Of a DNA stretch of 30,494 bases, positions 23,753 to 30,494 are shown in pieces. A model generated the notes under the pieces. That model saw only the letters and a program-made list of their open reading frames with translations, was not told the origin of the DNA and ran no database searches. How positions within the stretch are numbered: the first letter of the stretch is position 1; the number at the start of each line of letters is the position of its first letter. Source of the stretch: CAZTME01 sp964614795 (GTDB taxonomy: Bacteria > Patescibacteriota > Microgenomatia > UBA1400 > PJMF01); the NCBI GenBank assembly GCA_964614795.1, contig CAZTME010000001.1, positions 1 through 30,494 of the forward strand, written 5' to 3'. The translations under genes were made by a program, and so were the position numbers.

Positions 23753-24119
23753 ATATACTTTTAATTTTTTTATAAATTTTAAAAGTGGTCTGATCTTCTA
23801 AGGATCATCACCAATTCGTAGTTAATAAAGCAAAAGCAACAAATTGTCATGAAGAGTATTGTATGTTTTTAAAACACTCGCTTCAAAATAAAACGAGACT
23901 TTTGCAATAAATGTACCGTATTAGACTGGTTGCGCAACAAGAACATGAATTAAGAAGCCATGTTTTTATTGTGCGACGAGTCTATTATACCATTAAACTG
24001 GTCGCAGAATGAAAATAGAAATTCTTTAATTGTTTTTTTAGTCGTTTTTTGTGTTACTTACTCATCAATTGGCAATACCCACCATCAGCAAATGCCTTGA
24101 AAATTTTCCAATAGATTTA
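23753..24119. other. Repeat-bearing spacer inside the ribosomal cluster
   Basis: This is the only long spacer (367 bases) in the ribosomal protein cluster. It holds one near-intact palindromic repeat (copy I, 23921-23986) and the left arm and loop of another (copy J, 23994-24135). On the minus strand a TACAAT near 23858-23863 is a possible -10 box for infA, but its -35 is poor. A small hairpin is possible around 23794-23806 (GATC-TTCTAAG-GATC). I see no gene. Confidence 0.6.
23921..23986. repeat. Interspersed palindromic repeat, near-intact (copy I)
   Basis: The left arm TTAGACTGGTTGCGCAACAA runs on to GAACATGAA and the right arm is CATG, then TTTTTATTGTGCGACGAGTC and TATT. After reverse complementing, 21 of 26 arm positions agree, and three of the five differences would be G-U wobble pairs in RNA. 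The loop is about 11 bases. It lies between map and infA. Confidence 0.85.
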
Positions 24120-24135
24120 TTACGCGACAAGCTCA
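23994..24135. repeat. Palindromic repeat with long loop, right arm entering map (copy J)
   Basis: The left arm TTAAACTGGTCGCAGAATGA (23994 on) faces the right arm ATAGATTTATTACGCGACAA plus GCTCA (24111-24135). The loop of about 90 bases is unlike the short loops of copies A, G and I, so these may be two separate half-copies. The right arm covers the last four codons and the stop of map. Confidence 0.6.
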
Positions 24136-24908
24136 TTTATCGAAGGTTGAGTCAGAACAAAAGGCTGATTATTTCCCACTAAAACCGTTTCTTCAAACAT
24201 CGCGGTTAACGAGCCGTCTGCCGATCTATAAGTCCAGCCATCTCTATCTACAACCAAATCGGGTTTACCTTGACAATACATAATTTCGACCGCAATCGTC
24301 TGACCCGCCCGCAATAAGATTTTCTGATCCTTAGGATTGGCCACACAAGGAATATTTGGTGGCATATGCAGTTTTTCACCGATGCCATGACCGGTCAATT
24401 GAGAAACGACACTGGCTCCACCAGTACGAGCCGTTTGTTCCATTTGTGTACTTAAATCATAAACTGAAGAACGAGAAGAAACTTGATTAATAGCGTTATA
24501 TAATGCTTTTCTGCCTAATTCAAGAAATTTGACTGTTTTTTTTGCAATCGGTTCCACTGCCACAGTCATTGTCGAATCAACATGATATCCCTGCCAAATA
24601 AGACCAACATCTATGGTAATTACATCTCCAGGTTTTATGACATAGGCAGAAGGTATACCATGGCACAAAGCGTCATTTGCCATCAAGCAAGTTGCCCAAT
24701 GATAACCGGGTACTGTTGAAAAACTTGGAAGGGCTTTTTTTGATTTGATTAATTCTTGAGCCAATTTTTCCAATTGATTAAAACTTACTCCAGCTTTAAC
24801 TGCCTTAATTAGCTCTAAACGAACCCAACCCAGAATTTTACCACCCTCAATCATGGCTTTTACTCTTATTTGATCGTTTTTGGCAAGCGAGTTGATATTC
24901 AAGTCCAT
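24120..24908 (-). CDS. map: Methionine aminopeptidase type I
   Basis: MetAP removes the initiator methionine from new proteins. The 262-residue product has the pita-bread fold residues: H83 (CHGIP), metal ligands D100 (ITIDVGL), D111 (HVDST), H174 (TGHGIG), E208 (AVEIMY) and E239 (MFEETV). The stretch before H83, GYHWATCLMANDALCHGIP, is divergent (GFPxSxxxSxNxxxxHGIP is usual). The last codons (ELVA and the TAA stop) coincide with a repeat arm, so the original 3' end was probably altered. It follows adk by 5 bases in the secY-adk-map order. Confidence 0.95.
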   Translation of the reverse strand: MDLNINSLAKNDQIRVKAMIEGGKILGWVRLELIKAVKAGVSFNQLEKLAQELIKSKKALPSFSTVPGYHWATCLMANDALCHGIPSAYVIKPGDVITIDVGLIWQGYHVDSTMTVAVEPIAKKTVKFLELGRKALYNAINQVSSRSSVYDLSTQMEQTARTGGASVVSQLTGHGIGEKLHMPPNIPCVANPKDQKILLRAGQTIAVEIMYCQGKPDLVVDRDGWTYRSADGSLTAMFEETVLVGNNQPFVLTQPSINELVA

Positions 24909-24913
24909 AAAAA

Positions 24914-25468
24914 TTACTTACTGGGTTTTTCGATTGTATCAAGAGTGGCAACTATATTTTGGAAAACTGCTTCCACCGATTCTTCACCATTGATTCTAAC
25001 TAACTTCCCTATCGATTCATAATAGTCTACCACCGGCAAGGTAAATTCAAAAAATGATTCAATGCGCTTACGAATTGCTTGCAAGGTTTCATCTTCTCTT
25101 TCTTGATTGCGTCCACTGATTCTCCAAAGCGCCTCACCTTTTGACACATCTAAGTAAACCACTTTATCAATTGAGCCGTTGAATGCTTCGGCTTGAACAA
25201 CGGTTCTGGGAAAACCATCCAGGATGTAACCTCGACTATATTCAGGTTTTTCCAAATATGTAAGTACTACTTCTAAAGTTGTGTCATCTGGAACCAGAAT
25301 ACCGGCATTTAGTGTTTCCTTGAGCCATCTGCCCAATTTGGTTTTTTCTTTGGCCATTTCTCTAAAAATGTGTCCGGAAGAAAGATAGGGAATGTTGTAT
25401 CTTGCGGAAAGCAAATTGCCTTGAGTTGATTTGCCCGCTCCCTGAATGCCAATTAAAACTAACTTCAT
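24914..25468 (-). CDS. adk: Adenylate kinase (short-LID form)
   Basis: Adenylate kinase interconverts ATP plus AMP and two ADP. The 184-residue product has the P-loop GIQGAGKST (7-15), the AMP-binding region SSGHIFREMA and YILDGFPRTVVQAEAF, and a short LID around RISGRNQEREDETLQAIRKR without the zinc-binding insert. Short size and lack of the LID insert are usual for one branch of the family. It lies between secY (10-base gap) and map (5-base gap). Confidence 0.94.
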   Translation of the reverse strand: MKLVLIGIQGAGKSTQGNLLSARYNIPYLSSGHIFREMAKEKTKLGRWLKETLNAGILVPDDTTLEVVLTYLEKPEYSRGYILDGFPRTVVQAEAFNGSIDKVVYLDVSKGEALWRISGRNQEREDETLQAIRKRIESFFEFTLPVVDYYESIGKLVRINGEESVEAVFQNIVATLDTIEKPSK

Positions 25469-25478
25469 ACTGCCTTTC

Positions 25479-26762
25479 TTAGGTGTACTTGTCGTAATTG
25501 TGTTCTAATAATTGACTATCGATTTGTTTAGTAGTTTCCAAGATAACTGATACAACAATTAATACACTCGTACCACCGATTGCCAAAGCCTGCACGCCCG
25601 TTAGTTGTTGAGCGATAATTGGCAAAATGGCAATGGTGCCCAAAAAAATTGCTCCGGCCAAAGTGATTCTCGTCACAACAAATTCAAGGAATTTTTTCGT
25701 TGGGCTCCCTGGTCTAATTCCAGGCACATAAGCTCCACTTTTTTTCAATTCCTTAGAAAGATCTTCAGCATTAAAAAAGACAAGTGCCGAAAAATAAGTG
25801 AAAACAAATACAACAGCAAAATAAACCCCCATGTATAACCAAGACGTGGGAGAAAAGTATCTGGTTAACCACTGGCCGATTTCTTTCAATATTGCTACAT
25901 CTGATTGCACAAAAAGTTCGGCCGCAAAAGAAGGCACGATCATTAATGTAACTGCAAAAATAATTGGCAAAACACCGGTTACATTAACTTTGATTGGTAA
26001 AAATGAAGACTGACCACCAAACTGCTGACTGCCTCTAATCCTTCTGGCGTATTGGATTGGCACTCTTCTCACTGCTTCATTCATAAAAACAACAGTCAAC
26101 ATAACGACGAAACTCACAGCAACACCAAACAATGTGGCGGTGATGTTTTCCGCATTGGTTAACACGCTCATTTGGCCTAAAAGTTGCGGTAATTGACTTA
26201 AAATACCCGCCAATAAAATCATTGAAATACCATTTCCCAATCCGTAACGCGAAACCAATTCACCCAACCACATCACTAAAGTGGCGCCCGCCACTAAAGT
26301 GCTAATCATTACTACAACAATAAGCGGGTCTTGAGCGGTTAACAAACCTTGAGATCTCAAAAGTAACAAAACAGAAATGCTTTGCAAAACCGCTAAAGGT
26401 ACGGAAAGAAGACGTGTGTATTGATTGAACTGCTCTTTTCCCGCCTCTCCTTCTTTCTGCATTTCCTTTAATTTAGGAATAACCAGAGAAAGCAACTGCA
26501 TAATAATTGAGGCGGTAATAAAAGCTTGAATTCCCACTGCCACCACAGAAAAGTTAGCCAAAGTTCCTCCGGAAAAAATATTTAACAAACTGAAAAATTG
26601 ATTACTGCCAAAAATGCTTTGTAGTGCCGGAGTATCTACCCCAGGAAGAGGAATGCTTGCCAGCAAACGGAAAACACCAAAAAGCAAAGCCGTAAACAAT
26701 AACTTGCGCTTAATGGCAGAGCTGGAAGCAACTTTTTTGAGAAATGTGATTGTGTATTGCAC
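25479..26762 (-). CDS. secY: Preprotein translocase subunit SecY
   Basis: SecY is the protein-conducting channel. The 427-residue product shows ten hydrophobic helices and family landmarks: LFRLLASIPLPGVD near the start, FNIFSGGTL-like FSLLNIFSGGTLANFSVVAV, RYGLGNGISMILLAGI, the cytoplasmic loop EAVRRVPIQYARRI, LPIKVNVTGVLPIIFAVTLM, and FFNAEDLSKELKKSGAYVPG with IRPG. It is preceded by rplO (8-base gap) and followed by adk, the standard order. Together with secG at 2073 it gives two of the three core translocon subunits in this window. Confidence 0.98.
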   Translation of the reverse strand: MQYTITFLKKVASSSAIKRKLLFTALLFGVFRLLASIPLPGVDTPALQSIFGSNQFFSLLNIFSGGTLANFSVVAVGIQAFITASIIMQLLSLVIPKLKEMQKEGEAGKEQFNQYTRLLSVPLAVLQSISVLLLLRSQGLLTAQDPLIVVVMISTLVAGATLVMWLGELVSRYGLGNGISMILLAGILSQLPQLLGQMSVLTNAENITATLFGVAVSFVVMLTVVFMNEAVRRVPIQYARRIRGSQQFGGQSSFLPIKVNVTGVLPIIFAVTLMIVPSFAAELFVQSDVAILKEIGQWLTRYFSPTSWLYMGVYFAVVFVFTYFSALVFFNAEDLSKELKKSGAYVPGIRPGSPTKKFLEFVVTRITLAGAIFLGTIAILPIIAQQLTGVQALAIGGTSVLIVVSVILETTKQIDSQLLEHNYDKYT

Positions 26763-26770
26763 GAACTGTG

Positions 26771-27208
26771 TTATACCACTTTACCACCAGCAGATTCAAT
26801 TCGAGTTTTTGCTGTGGCAGAAGTAGCAATTCCTTCTACGGTAACTGGTTTAGAAATAGTTCCGGTGGCAATAATTTTCACTTTTTTGTATTGTGGTTTT
26901 AAAATACCAATCAATTTTAATGTTTCTCTAGAGATTGTTTCGGCTTGGATGGCTTGCAAATCATTAAGTGTTAATTCCAAGGTTGGTTTTACAACTTCCA
27001 ATCGTTTTTTTCCGCGCAACATAGGCAATCTTTTAACCAATGGCAAATTACCACCTTCAAAATACAGAGGAACCTTAGAACCGGATCTTGATTTTTGACC
27101 TTTCATACCCCTGGAACTGGTATGACCACCAACACCGGAACCATAGCCACGGCCCACTCTTTTCTTGTTTTTGCTCACTATTGCTGGTAATTTTGAATGA
27201 AGTGTCAT
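26771..27208 (-). CDS. rplO: 50S ribosomal protein L15 (uL15)
   Basis: L15 is a late-assembly large-subunit protein. The 145-residue product has the Gly/Arg-rich start KKRVGRGYGSGVGGHTSSRG and MKGQKSRSGS, then YFEGGNLPLVKRLPMLRGKK, and the C-terminal domain IIATGTISKPVTVEGIATSA. rpsE lies 14 bases upstream with no rpmD (L30) between, a pattern reported for CPR bacteria. Confidence 0.97.
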   Translation of the reverse strand: MTLHSKLPAIVSKNKKRVGRGYGSGVGGHTSSRGMKGQKSRSGSKVPLYFEGGNLPLVKRLPMLRGKKRLEVVKPTLELTLNDLQAIQAETISRETLKLIGILKPQYKKVKIIATGTISKPVTVEGIATSATAKTRIESAGGKVV

Positions 27209-27222
27209 ATTGCGTACTTAGT

Positions 27223-27876
27223 TTAATTACTATTTTTTGTTGTTTTCTTAACTGATGGTTTTTTGTTTTGAGAAGCCTTTTTTTCAACTGAATGTTTTTT
27301 TGTTTCAATATTTTTTTTGACGGTGGTCGATTTTTCAACAGTATTTGCAACAGAATTATTCGATTTTGTTTCTTTCTTGGCAAAGTGAAGTTCTTGACCC
27401 GGTCTTTTAGACATTAAAGATTGAATTTCTCTTAAAGCTGCAAAGGTAGCATAAACATTTGAAGCCTGATTACCCGTTCCCAGTATTTTACTGGAAATAT
27501 CACGAATGCCGGCTGCTTCGACCACAGCTCTCACCGGGCCACCGGCAATAACTCCAGAACCTTGAGGAGCTGGTTTAAGCAAGACTACCGCTGCACCATG
27601 TTTAACAGTAACACTAAACGGAATAGTGGTGCCTTTGGTTGGTACAACAATCATTTTCTTTTTAGCTTTTTTCACTCCTTTTTTCATCGCGGCTGAAACA
27701 TCACCGGCTTTTCCCAAGCCCACACCAACTCGACCTTTTTTATCACCAACCACCATCAAAACAGAAAATCCCATTTTATTTCCACCTTTGGTTTTTTTAG
27801 AGACACGAGATACTTGAACCATTTTTTCTTCAAATTCTTTTTCTTGTGTTGGAGTTGATTGATTATGTTGTGACAT
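27223..27876 (-). CDS. rpsE: 30S ribosomal protein S5 (uS5) with lysine-rich tail
   Basis: S5 contributes to decoding accuracy and mRNA unwinding. From the ATG at 27876 the product has 217 residues: a polar N-terminus, the double-stranded-RNA-binding-like domain with VSRVSKKTKGGNKMGFSVLM and VGDKKGRVGVGLGKAGDVSA, the C-terminal domain with GPVRAVVEAAGIRDISSKIL, and a tail of about 50 residues rich in Lys, Ser, Thr and Asn. The frame is open to 27993, but that would overlap rplR by 100 bases, so the internal ATG just after rplR (16-base gap) is chosen. The tail is longer than in standard S5. Confidence 0.95.
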   Translation of the reverse strand: MSQHNQSTPTQEKEFEEKMVQVSRVSKKTKGGNKMGFSVLMVVGDKKGRVGVGLGKAGDVSAAMKKGVKKAKKKMIVVPTKGTTIPFSVTVKHGAAVVLLKPAPQGSGVIAGGPVRAVVEAAGIRDISSKILGTGNQASNVYATFAALREIQSLMSKRPGQELHFAKKETKSNNSVANTVEKSTTVKKNIETKKHSVEKKASQNKKPSVKKTTKNSN

Positions 27877-27892
27877 GTGATTTGATAAATAT

Positions 27893-28264
27893 TTATACTT
27901 TAATTTCCGCTTGACGAAGTGCTTGAGCAACGGCAGCCACTCGACCATGATATCGATATTGACCTCTGTCGAATACTGCTTTGTTAACTCCAATTTTCTT
28001 AAGTTCTTGAGCTAATTTTTCACCCGCTAATTGAGCAGATTCTGTTTTTGTGATTTTTTTTGCAGACTTGTTTTTAGTTCTTAATTCTCTATCTGAAACT
28101 GCCAACATTACTTGAGCCAAATCGTCATTAATAGCTTGAATCCAAATGTATTTATTGGATCTATGCACAGAAATCCTGGGACGATCTTTGGAGCCGTGCA
28201 ATGACGCTCTGACTCGTTTAACTCTTGCAGTAACAGCGGAGGTTGAATGAAATACTTTGTTCAT
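27893..28264 (-). CDS. rplR: 50S ribosomal protein L18 (uL18)
   Basis: L18 binds 5S rRNA together with L5 and anchors it in the central protuberance. The 123-residue product has VKRVRASLHGSKDRPRISVH, RSNKYIWIQAINDD and the end VFDRGQYRYHGRVAAVAQAL, all usual. It lies between rplF (14-base gap) and rpsE. Confidence 0.97.
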   Translation of the reverse strand: MNKVFHSTSAVTARVKRVRASLHGSKDRPRISVHRSNKYIWIQAINDDLAQVMLAVSDRELRTKNKSAKKITKTESAQLAGEKLAQELKKIGVNKAVFDRGQYRYHGRVAAVAQALRQAEIKV

Positions 28265-28278
28265 AGATTCTTCATTAA

Positions 28279-28818
28279 TTACTTAGTTGTAGCTTTACCT
28301 TGTTTTCTACGCACTTCTTCATCCGCATATCTAATACCTTTACCCTGATATGGCTCCGGTGGTCGCAAAGCTCTGATATTTGCAGCTACTTGACCAACCG
28401 ACTGTTTATCAATTCCGGATACTGTAATAGTGTCTTGATTTTCAACTTTGAAGGTAATTCCAGGAATTGCAGACACAATTACCGGATGAGAAAAACCCAA
28501 AGCTAATTGTAAACCTTGTCCTTGAGCCTGGGCGCGATAACCTGTGCCAACTAATTTAAGAACTTTACTATATCCTTCAGTAACTCCTAGAATTGCATTT
28601 TGCAGTAAGCTTCTAACCAAACCGTGATTGGCTTTGGTTTGTCTCAATTCATTTTTTCTTGAAACCAAAATTCTTTCCGACTCGATCTCGATTGCAATTC
28701 CGGTAGCAATTTCAACTTTTTGCTCGCCTTTAGGTCCCTTAATGTGAACTAAATTATCTTGCACAGTCACTGTGGTATTTGCGGGCTTGATGATAGGTGT
28801 TCTTCCAATTTTTGACAT
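28279..28818 (-). CDS. rplF: 50S ribosomal protein L6 (uL6)
   Basis: L6 lies near the factor-binding centre of the large subunit. The 179-residue product starts MSKIGRTPIIKPANTTVTVQ, has the two related L6 domains (about 1-80 and 81-175) and the conserved C-terminal motif PPEPYQGKGIRYADEEVRRK. Length and operon place (between rpsH and rplR) are standard. Confidence 0.97.
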   Translation of the reverse strand: MSKIGRTPIIKPANTTVTVQDNLVHIKGPKGEQKVEIATGIAIEIESERILVSRKNELRQTKANHGLVRSLLQNAILGVTEGYSKVLKLVGTGYRAQAQGQGLQLALGFSHPVIVSAIPGITFKVENQDTITVSGIDKQSVGQVAANIRALRPPEPYQGKGIRYADEEVRRKQGKATTK

Positions 28819-28842
28819 AAAATCTAATCTCTATTGAGTAAA

Positions 28843-29232
28843 TTACCAAATTTGGCAGAGTAATTCTCCTCCGACATTAATTTTGCGAGCTTGTTTGTCG
28901 GTCATCACTCCTTGATTGGTTGTAACAATGGTAATACCATATCCGCCTAAAGTTTTTGGCAAATCGGCAACACCTGCATACAATCTTCTACCGGGCTTAG
29001 ACAACAGTTTGATTTGAGTAATCATTGGTTTTCTTCCCGAATAAGCAATTTCCAAAACTAAAGGCTGGTGATTTAGATTTTCACTTCGATTAGCTGATTT
29101 GAGATAGCCCTCTTTAACCAAAACATTGGCGATAGCCTCTTTCATTTTGGAATGAGGCACCACCACTTGAGCATGACCAGCAAGAGTGGCGTTTTTTATT
29201 CGGATGAAAAAATCTGCGATTGGATCAGTCAT
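28843..29232 (-). CDS. rpsH: 30S ribosomal protein S8 (uS8)
   Basis: S8 binds the central domain of 16S rRNA and in some bacteria represses the spc operon. The 129-residue product begins MTDPIADFFIRIKNATLAGH and ends ITIVTTNQGVMTDKQARKIN followed by VGGELLCQIW, the normal family end. It starts 2 bases after rpsN, suggesting translational coupling. Confidence 0.97.
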   Translation of the reverse strand: MTDPIADFFIRIKNATLAGHAQVVVPHSKMKEAIANVLVKEGYLKSANRSENLNHQPLVLEIAYSGRKPMITQIKLLSKPGRRLYAGVADLPKTLGGYGITIVTTNQGVMTDKQARKINVGGELLCQIW

Positions 29233-29234
29233 AA

Positions 29235-29465
29235 TTACTTACTTGATTTAACTACTCCAGGCAACTCTCCTTTGGAAGCCATTTCTCTGAAAGTGAGACG
29301 TGACAATCCAAAGTAGCGCATGTAGCCTCTTGGTCGGCCTGTTATTTTACACCTATTGACGCCTCTGGTCGAGATGCGATTTGGATATCTTGTTTCAGAT
29401 AACAAATACTTCTGACGGGCTGCCAGTTGACGTTGTGATTTAATGATTGCTGATTTTTTTGCCAT
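29235..29465 (-). CDS. rpsN: 30S ribosomal protein S14 (uS14), short zinc-free form
   Basis: S14 sits in the 30S head near the A site. The 76-residue product lacks the CxxC zinc motifs: only one Cys remains in RCKITGRPRGYMRYFGLSRL, and the end is FREMASKGELPGVVKSSK. The sequence resembles the cysteine-less class but is much shorter than the classic form of about 100 residues, lacking its middle helix region. The size is thus close to the zinc-type protein but without its zinc ligands. It lies 8 bases downstream of rplE. Confidence 0.95.
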   Translation of the reverse strand: MAKKSAIIKSQRQLAARQKYLLSETRYPNRISTRGVNRCKITGRPRGYMRYFGLSRLTFREMASKGELPGVVKSSK

Positions 29466-29473
29466 ACTTTCCC

Positions 29474-30034
29474 TTACTTCGATTCTTCCTTAGTGAAAGG
29501 CATGCCGAGTAATTCTAATAACTTTAATGCTTCTTCATTTGTACGAGCGGAGGTAACAATAACCGCTTGCAAACTTCTAATACTATCTATAGCGTCGTAC
29601 TTAATTTCCGGAAAAATTATTTGCTCATCAATACCTAAGCTGTAATTTCCTGCTCCATCAAAGGCATTTCTGGACACACCTCTGAAATCCTTAACACGTG
29701 GTAATGCCACCGAAATCAACTTATTTAAAAATTCCCACATGTATTTACCGCGAAGAGTGACTTTAACTCCCAACGGATCTCCAGCTCTTAACTTAAAAGT
29801 GGAAATCGAAGTTCTGGCCAAAGTTACCACAGGTTGTTGTCCAGAAATAACTTTTAATTGTTCCGTCACGTTAGCAATGACTTGCTTTCTTGCTCTGGGA
29901 TCTTGTGGTTGAGTAACTCCAACGTTAAGAACAATCTTTTCAAGTCTTGGCACCGCAAAAGAATTAGTGATGCCAAACTCTTTTTGTAAAGCTGGAAGTA
30001 CGAACTGCTGGTAGTGTTGTTGTAATGTTGTCAT
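29474..30034 (-). CDS. rplE: 50S ribosomal protein L5 (uL5)
   Basis: L5 binds 5S rRNA and contacts P-site tRNA. The 186-residue product has FAVPRLEKIVLNVGVTQPQD, SISTFKLRAGDPLGVKVTLR, MWEFLNKLISVALPRVKDFR with GVSRNAFDGAGNYSLGIDEQ, and the end TSARTNEEALKLLELLGMPF. All are family landmarks. It lies 11 bases downstream of rplX. Confidence 0.98.
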   Translation of the reverse strand: MTTLQQHYQQFVLPALQKEFGITNSFAVPRLEKIVLNVGVTQPQDPRARKQVIANVTEQLKVISGQQPVVTLARTSISTFKLRAGDPLGVKVTLRGKYMWEFLNKLISVALPRVKDFRGVSRNAFDGAGNYSLGIDEQIIFPEIKYDAIDSIRSLQAVIVTSARTNEEALKLLELLGMPFTKEESK

Positions 30035-30045
30035 GTTACTTGTCT

Positions 30046-30375
30046 TTATTTTGTTTCATTTGCTTTTGAATTAACAATTATTGAGCCGGTTTTTTTGAAA
30101 ATTCTGGTTTTCTCTCCGGTTTTTGAAACCGAGTAGCCAACTCTGTCCGGTTGACCCTTGTCATTGATAATAGCCACATTGGCTATTGGCAAAGGTCTCT
30201 CTCGCTTAACCGATCGACCGGGTTGGCCGGCCATAGGTTTGTAATTTCGGGTATAAAGATTAGCTCCTTCTACCGTTAATTTATTGGCATCGGGATAAGT
30301 CTTGAGCACTTTACCCTGCTTGCCTTTATCTTTACCGGCGGTTACGACGACTATGTCACCTACTAATATTTTCAT
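30046..30375 (-). CDS. rplX: 50S ribosomal protein L24 (uL24)
   Basis: L24 initiates 50S assembly and lies beside the exit tunnel. From the ATG at 30375 the product has 109 residues with the KOW motif ILVGDIVVVTAGKDKGKQGK and VLKTYP at the start, and the YTRNYKPMAGQPGRSVKRER segment. A GTG at 30384 would add three residues and overlap the rplN stop; the ATG 2 bases after rplN is preferred. Confidence 0.95.
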   Translation of the reverse strand: MKILVGDIVVVTAGKDKGKQGKVLKTYPDANKLTVEGANLYTRNYKPMAGQPGRSVKRERPLPIANVAIINDKGQPDRVGYSVSKTGEKTRIFKKTGSIIVNSKANETK

Positions 30376-30377
30376 AT

Positions 30378-30494
30378 TTACCACATTTCTTGAGCCAAAC
30401 TTGCAATTTTGGCGAAGTTTTTTAACTTTACTTCTCTTCCGATTGAACCAAAAACACGCGTGCCAATCGGTTCAGGATTTTTGCGAGATTCCAC
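30378..30494 (-). CDS. rplN: 50S ribosomal protein L14 (uL14), C-terminal part
   Basis: Only the last 38 codons and the TAA stop are in the window; the gene continues beyond the edge. The visible residues include NPEPIGTRVFGSIGREVKLK and then NFAKIASLAQEMW, matching the C-terminal region of L14 (GTRIFGPVxRELR and the SLAPEV end). Position upstream of rplX is standard. Confidence 0.93.
   Translation of the reverse strand: MESRKNPEPIGTRVFGSIGREVKLKNFAKIASLAQEMW

Noticed and set aside
281..24135. The recurring palindromes as a CRISPR array
   Set aside because: Copies are kilobases apart, not regularly spaced, and no cas genes are present.
27877..27993. An upstream start for rpsE
   Set aside because: It would overlap rplR by about 100 bases and add residues not seen in S5; the ATG at 27876 is well placed.
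1..30494. tRNA or rRNA genes
   Set aside because: I looked through the spacers for cloverleaf-like patterns with the TTCGA-type arm and saw none; a covariance search would be decisive.

Overview
The window looks like a piece of chromosome from a Candidate Phyla Radiation (Patescibacteria) bacterium. My best guess is the Microgenomates side, but this was judged by eye and not by phylogeny. Supporting observations are AT-rich DNA, direct succession of rpsE and rplO with no rpmD (uL30) between them, a short cysteine-poor S14, DUF4012, lamin-tail and VanZ-like proteins, an FtsEX-M23 cassette and no biosynthetic genes. Several genes end in TGA and an RF2 gene is present, so UGA is a stop codon here, unlike in Gracilibacteria and Absconditabacteria.

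Layout. 1-425: non-coding DNA with a degenerate repeat. 426-2291: rny (RNase Y without a membrane anchor) and secG. 2526-6830: a membrane-anchored family 5 solute-binding protein, a cyclophilin lipoprotein and a DUF4012 membrane protein. 7062-8836: prfB and an unknown membrane-anchored protein. 8894-12406: ftsE, ftsX and a coiled-coil M23 peptidase interrupted by a 95-N assembly gap. 12713-13075: a small exported protein behind a consensus promoter. 13147-13794 (minus): a HAD phosphatase. 14096-15827: a lamin-tail protein overlapping a VanZ-like gene. 16049-16324: an HU-like protein. 16427-19301: a three-gene ABC-2 exporter (ATPase and two permeases). 19392-30494 (minus): a spc/alpha-type ribosomal protein cluster, in transcription order L14(partial)-L24-L5-S14-S8-L6-L18-S5-L15-secY-adk-map // infA-L36-S13-S11-S4-rpoA-L17-L13-S9.

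The most notable signal outside the genes is a family of interspersed palindromic repeats. The arm core is TAGACTTGTCGCACAATAA, and in the better copies two arms of about 25-29 bp face each other across a short loop. Ten or so intact, half or degenerate copies occur in spacers across the window, including the only long spacer of the ribosomal cluster. One arm runs into the 3' end of map and supplies its last codons and stop. I know of no name for the family; it resembles a MITE or REP-type element.

The second notable signal is the M23 peptidase of the ftsEX operon. Its LytM-type catalytic motifs are in circularly permuted order: the HxH half (H285, H287) comes before the HxxxD half (H355, D359). 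It is linked to a coiled coil and to an FtsE with an unusual tail of about 210 residues, which suggests a lineage-specific version of the FtsEX-EnvC/RipA type cell-separation machine.
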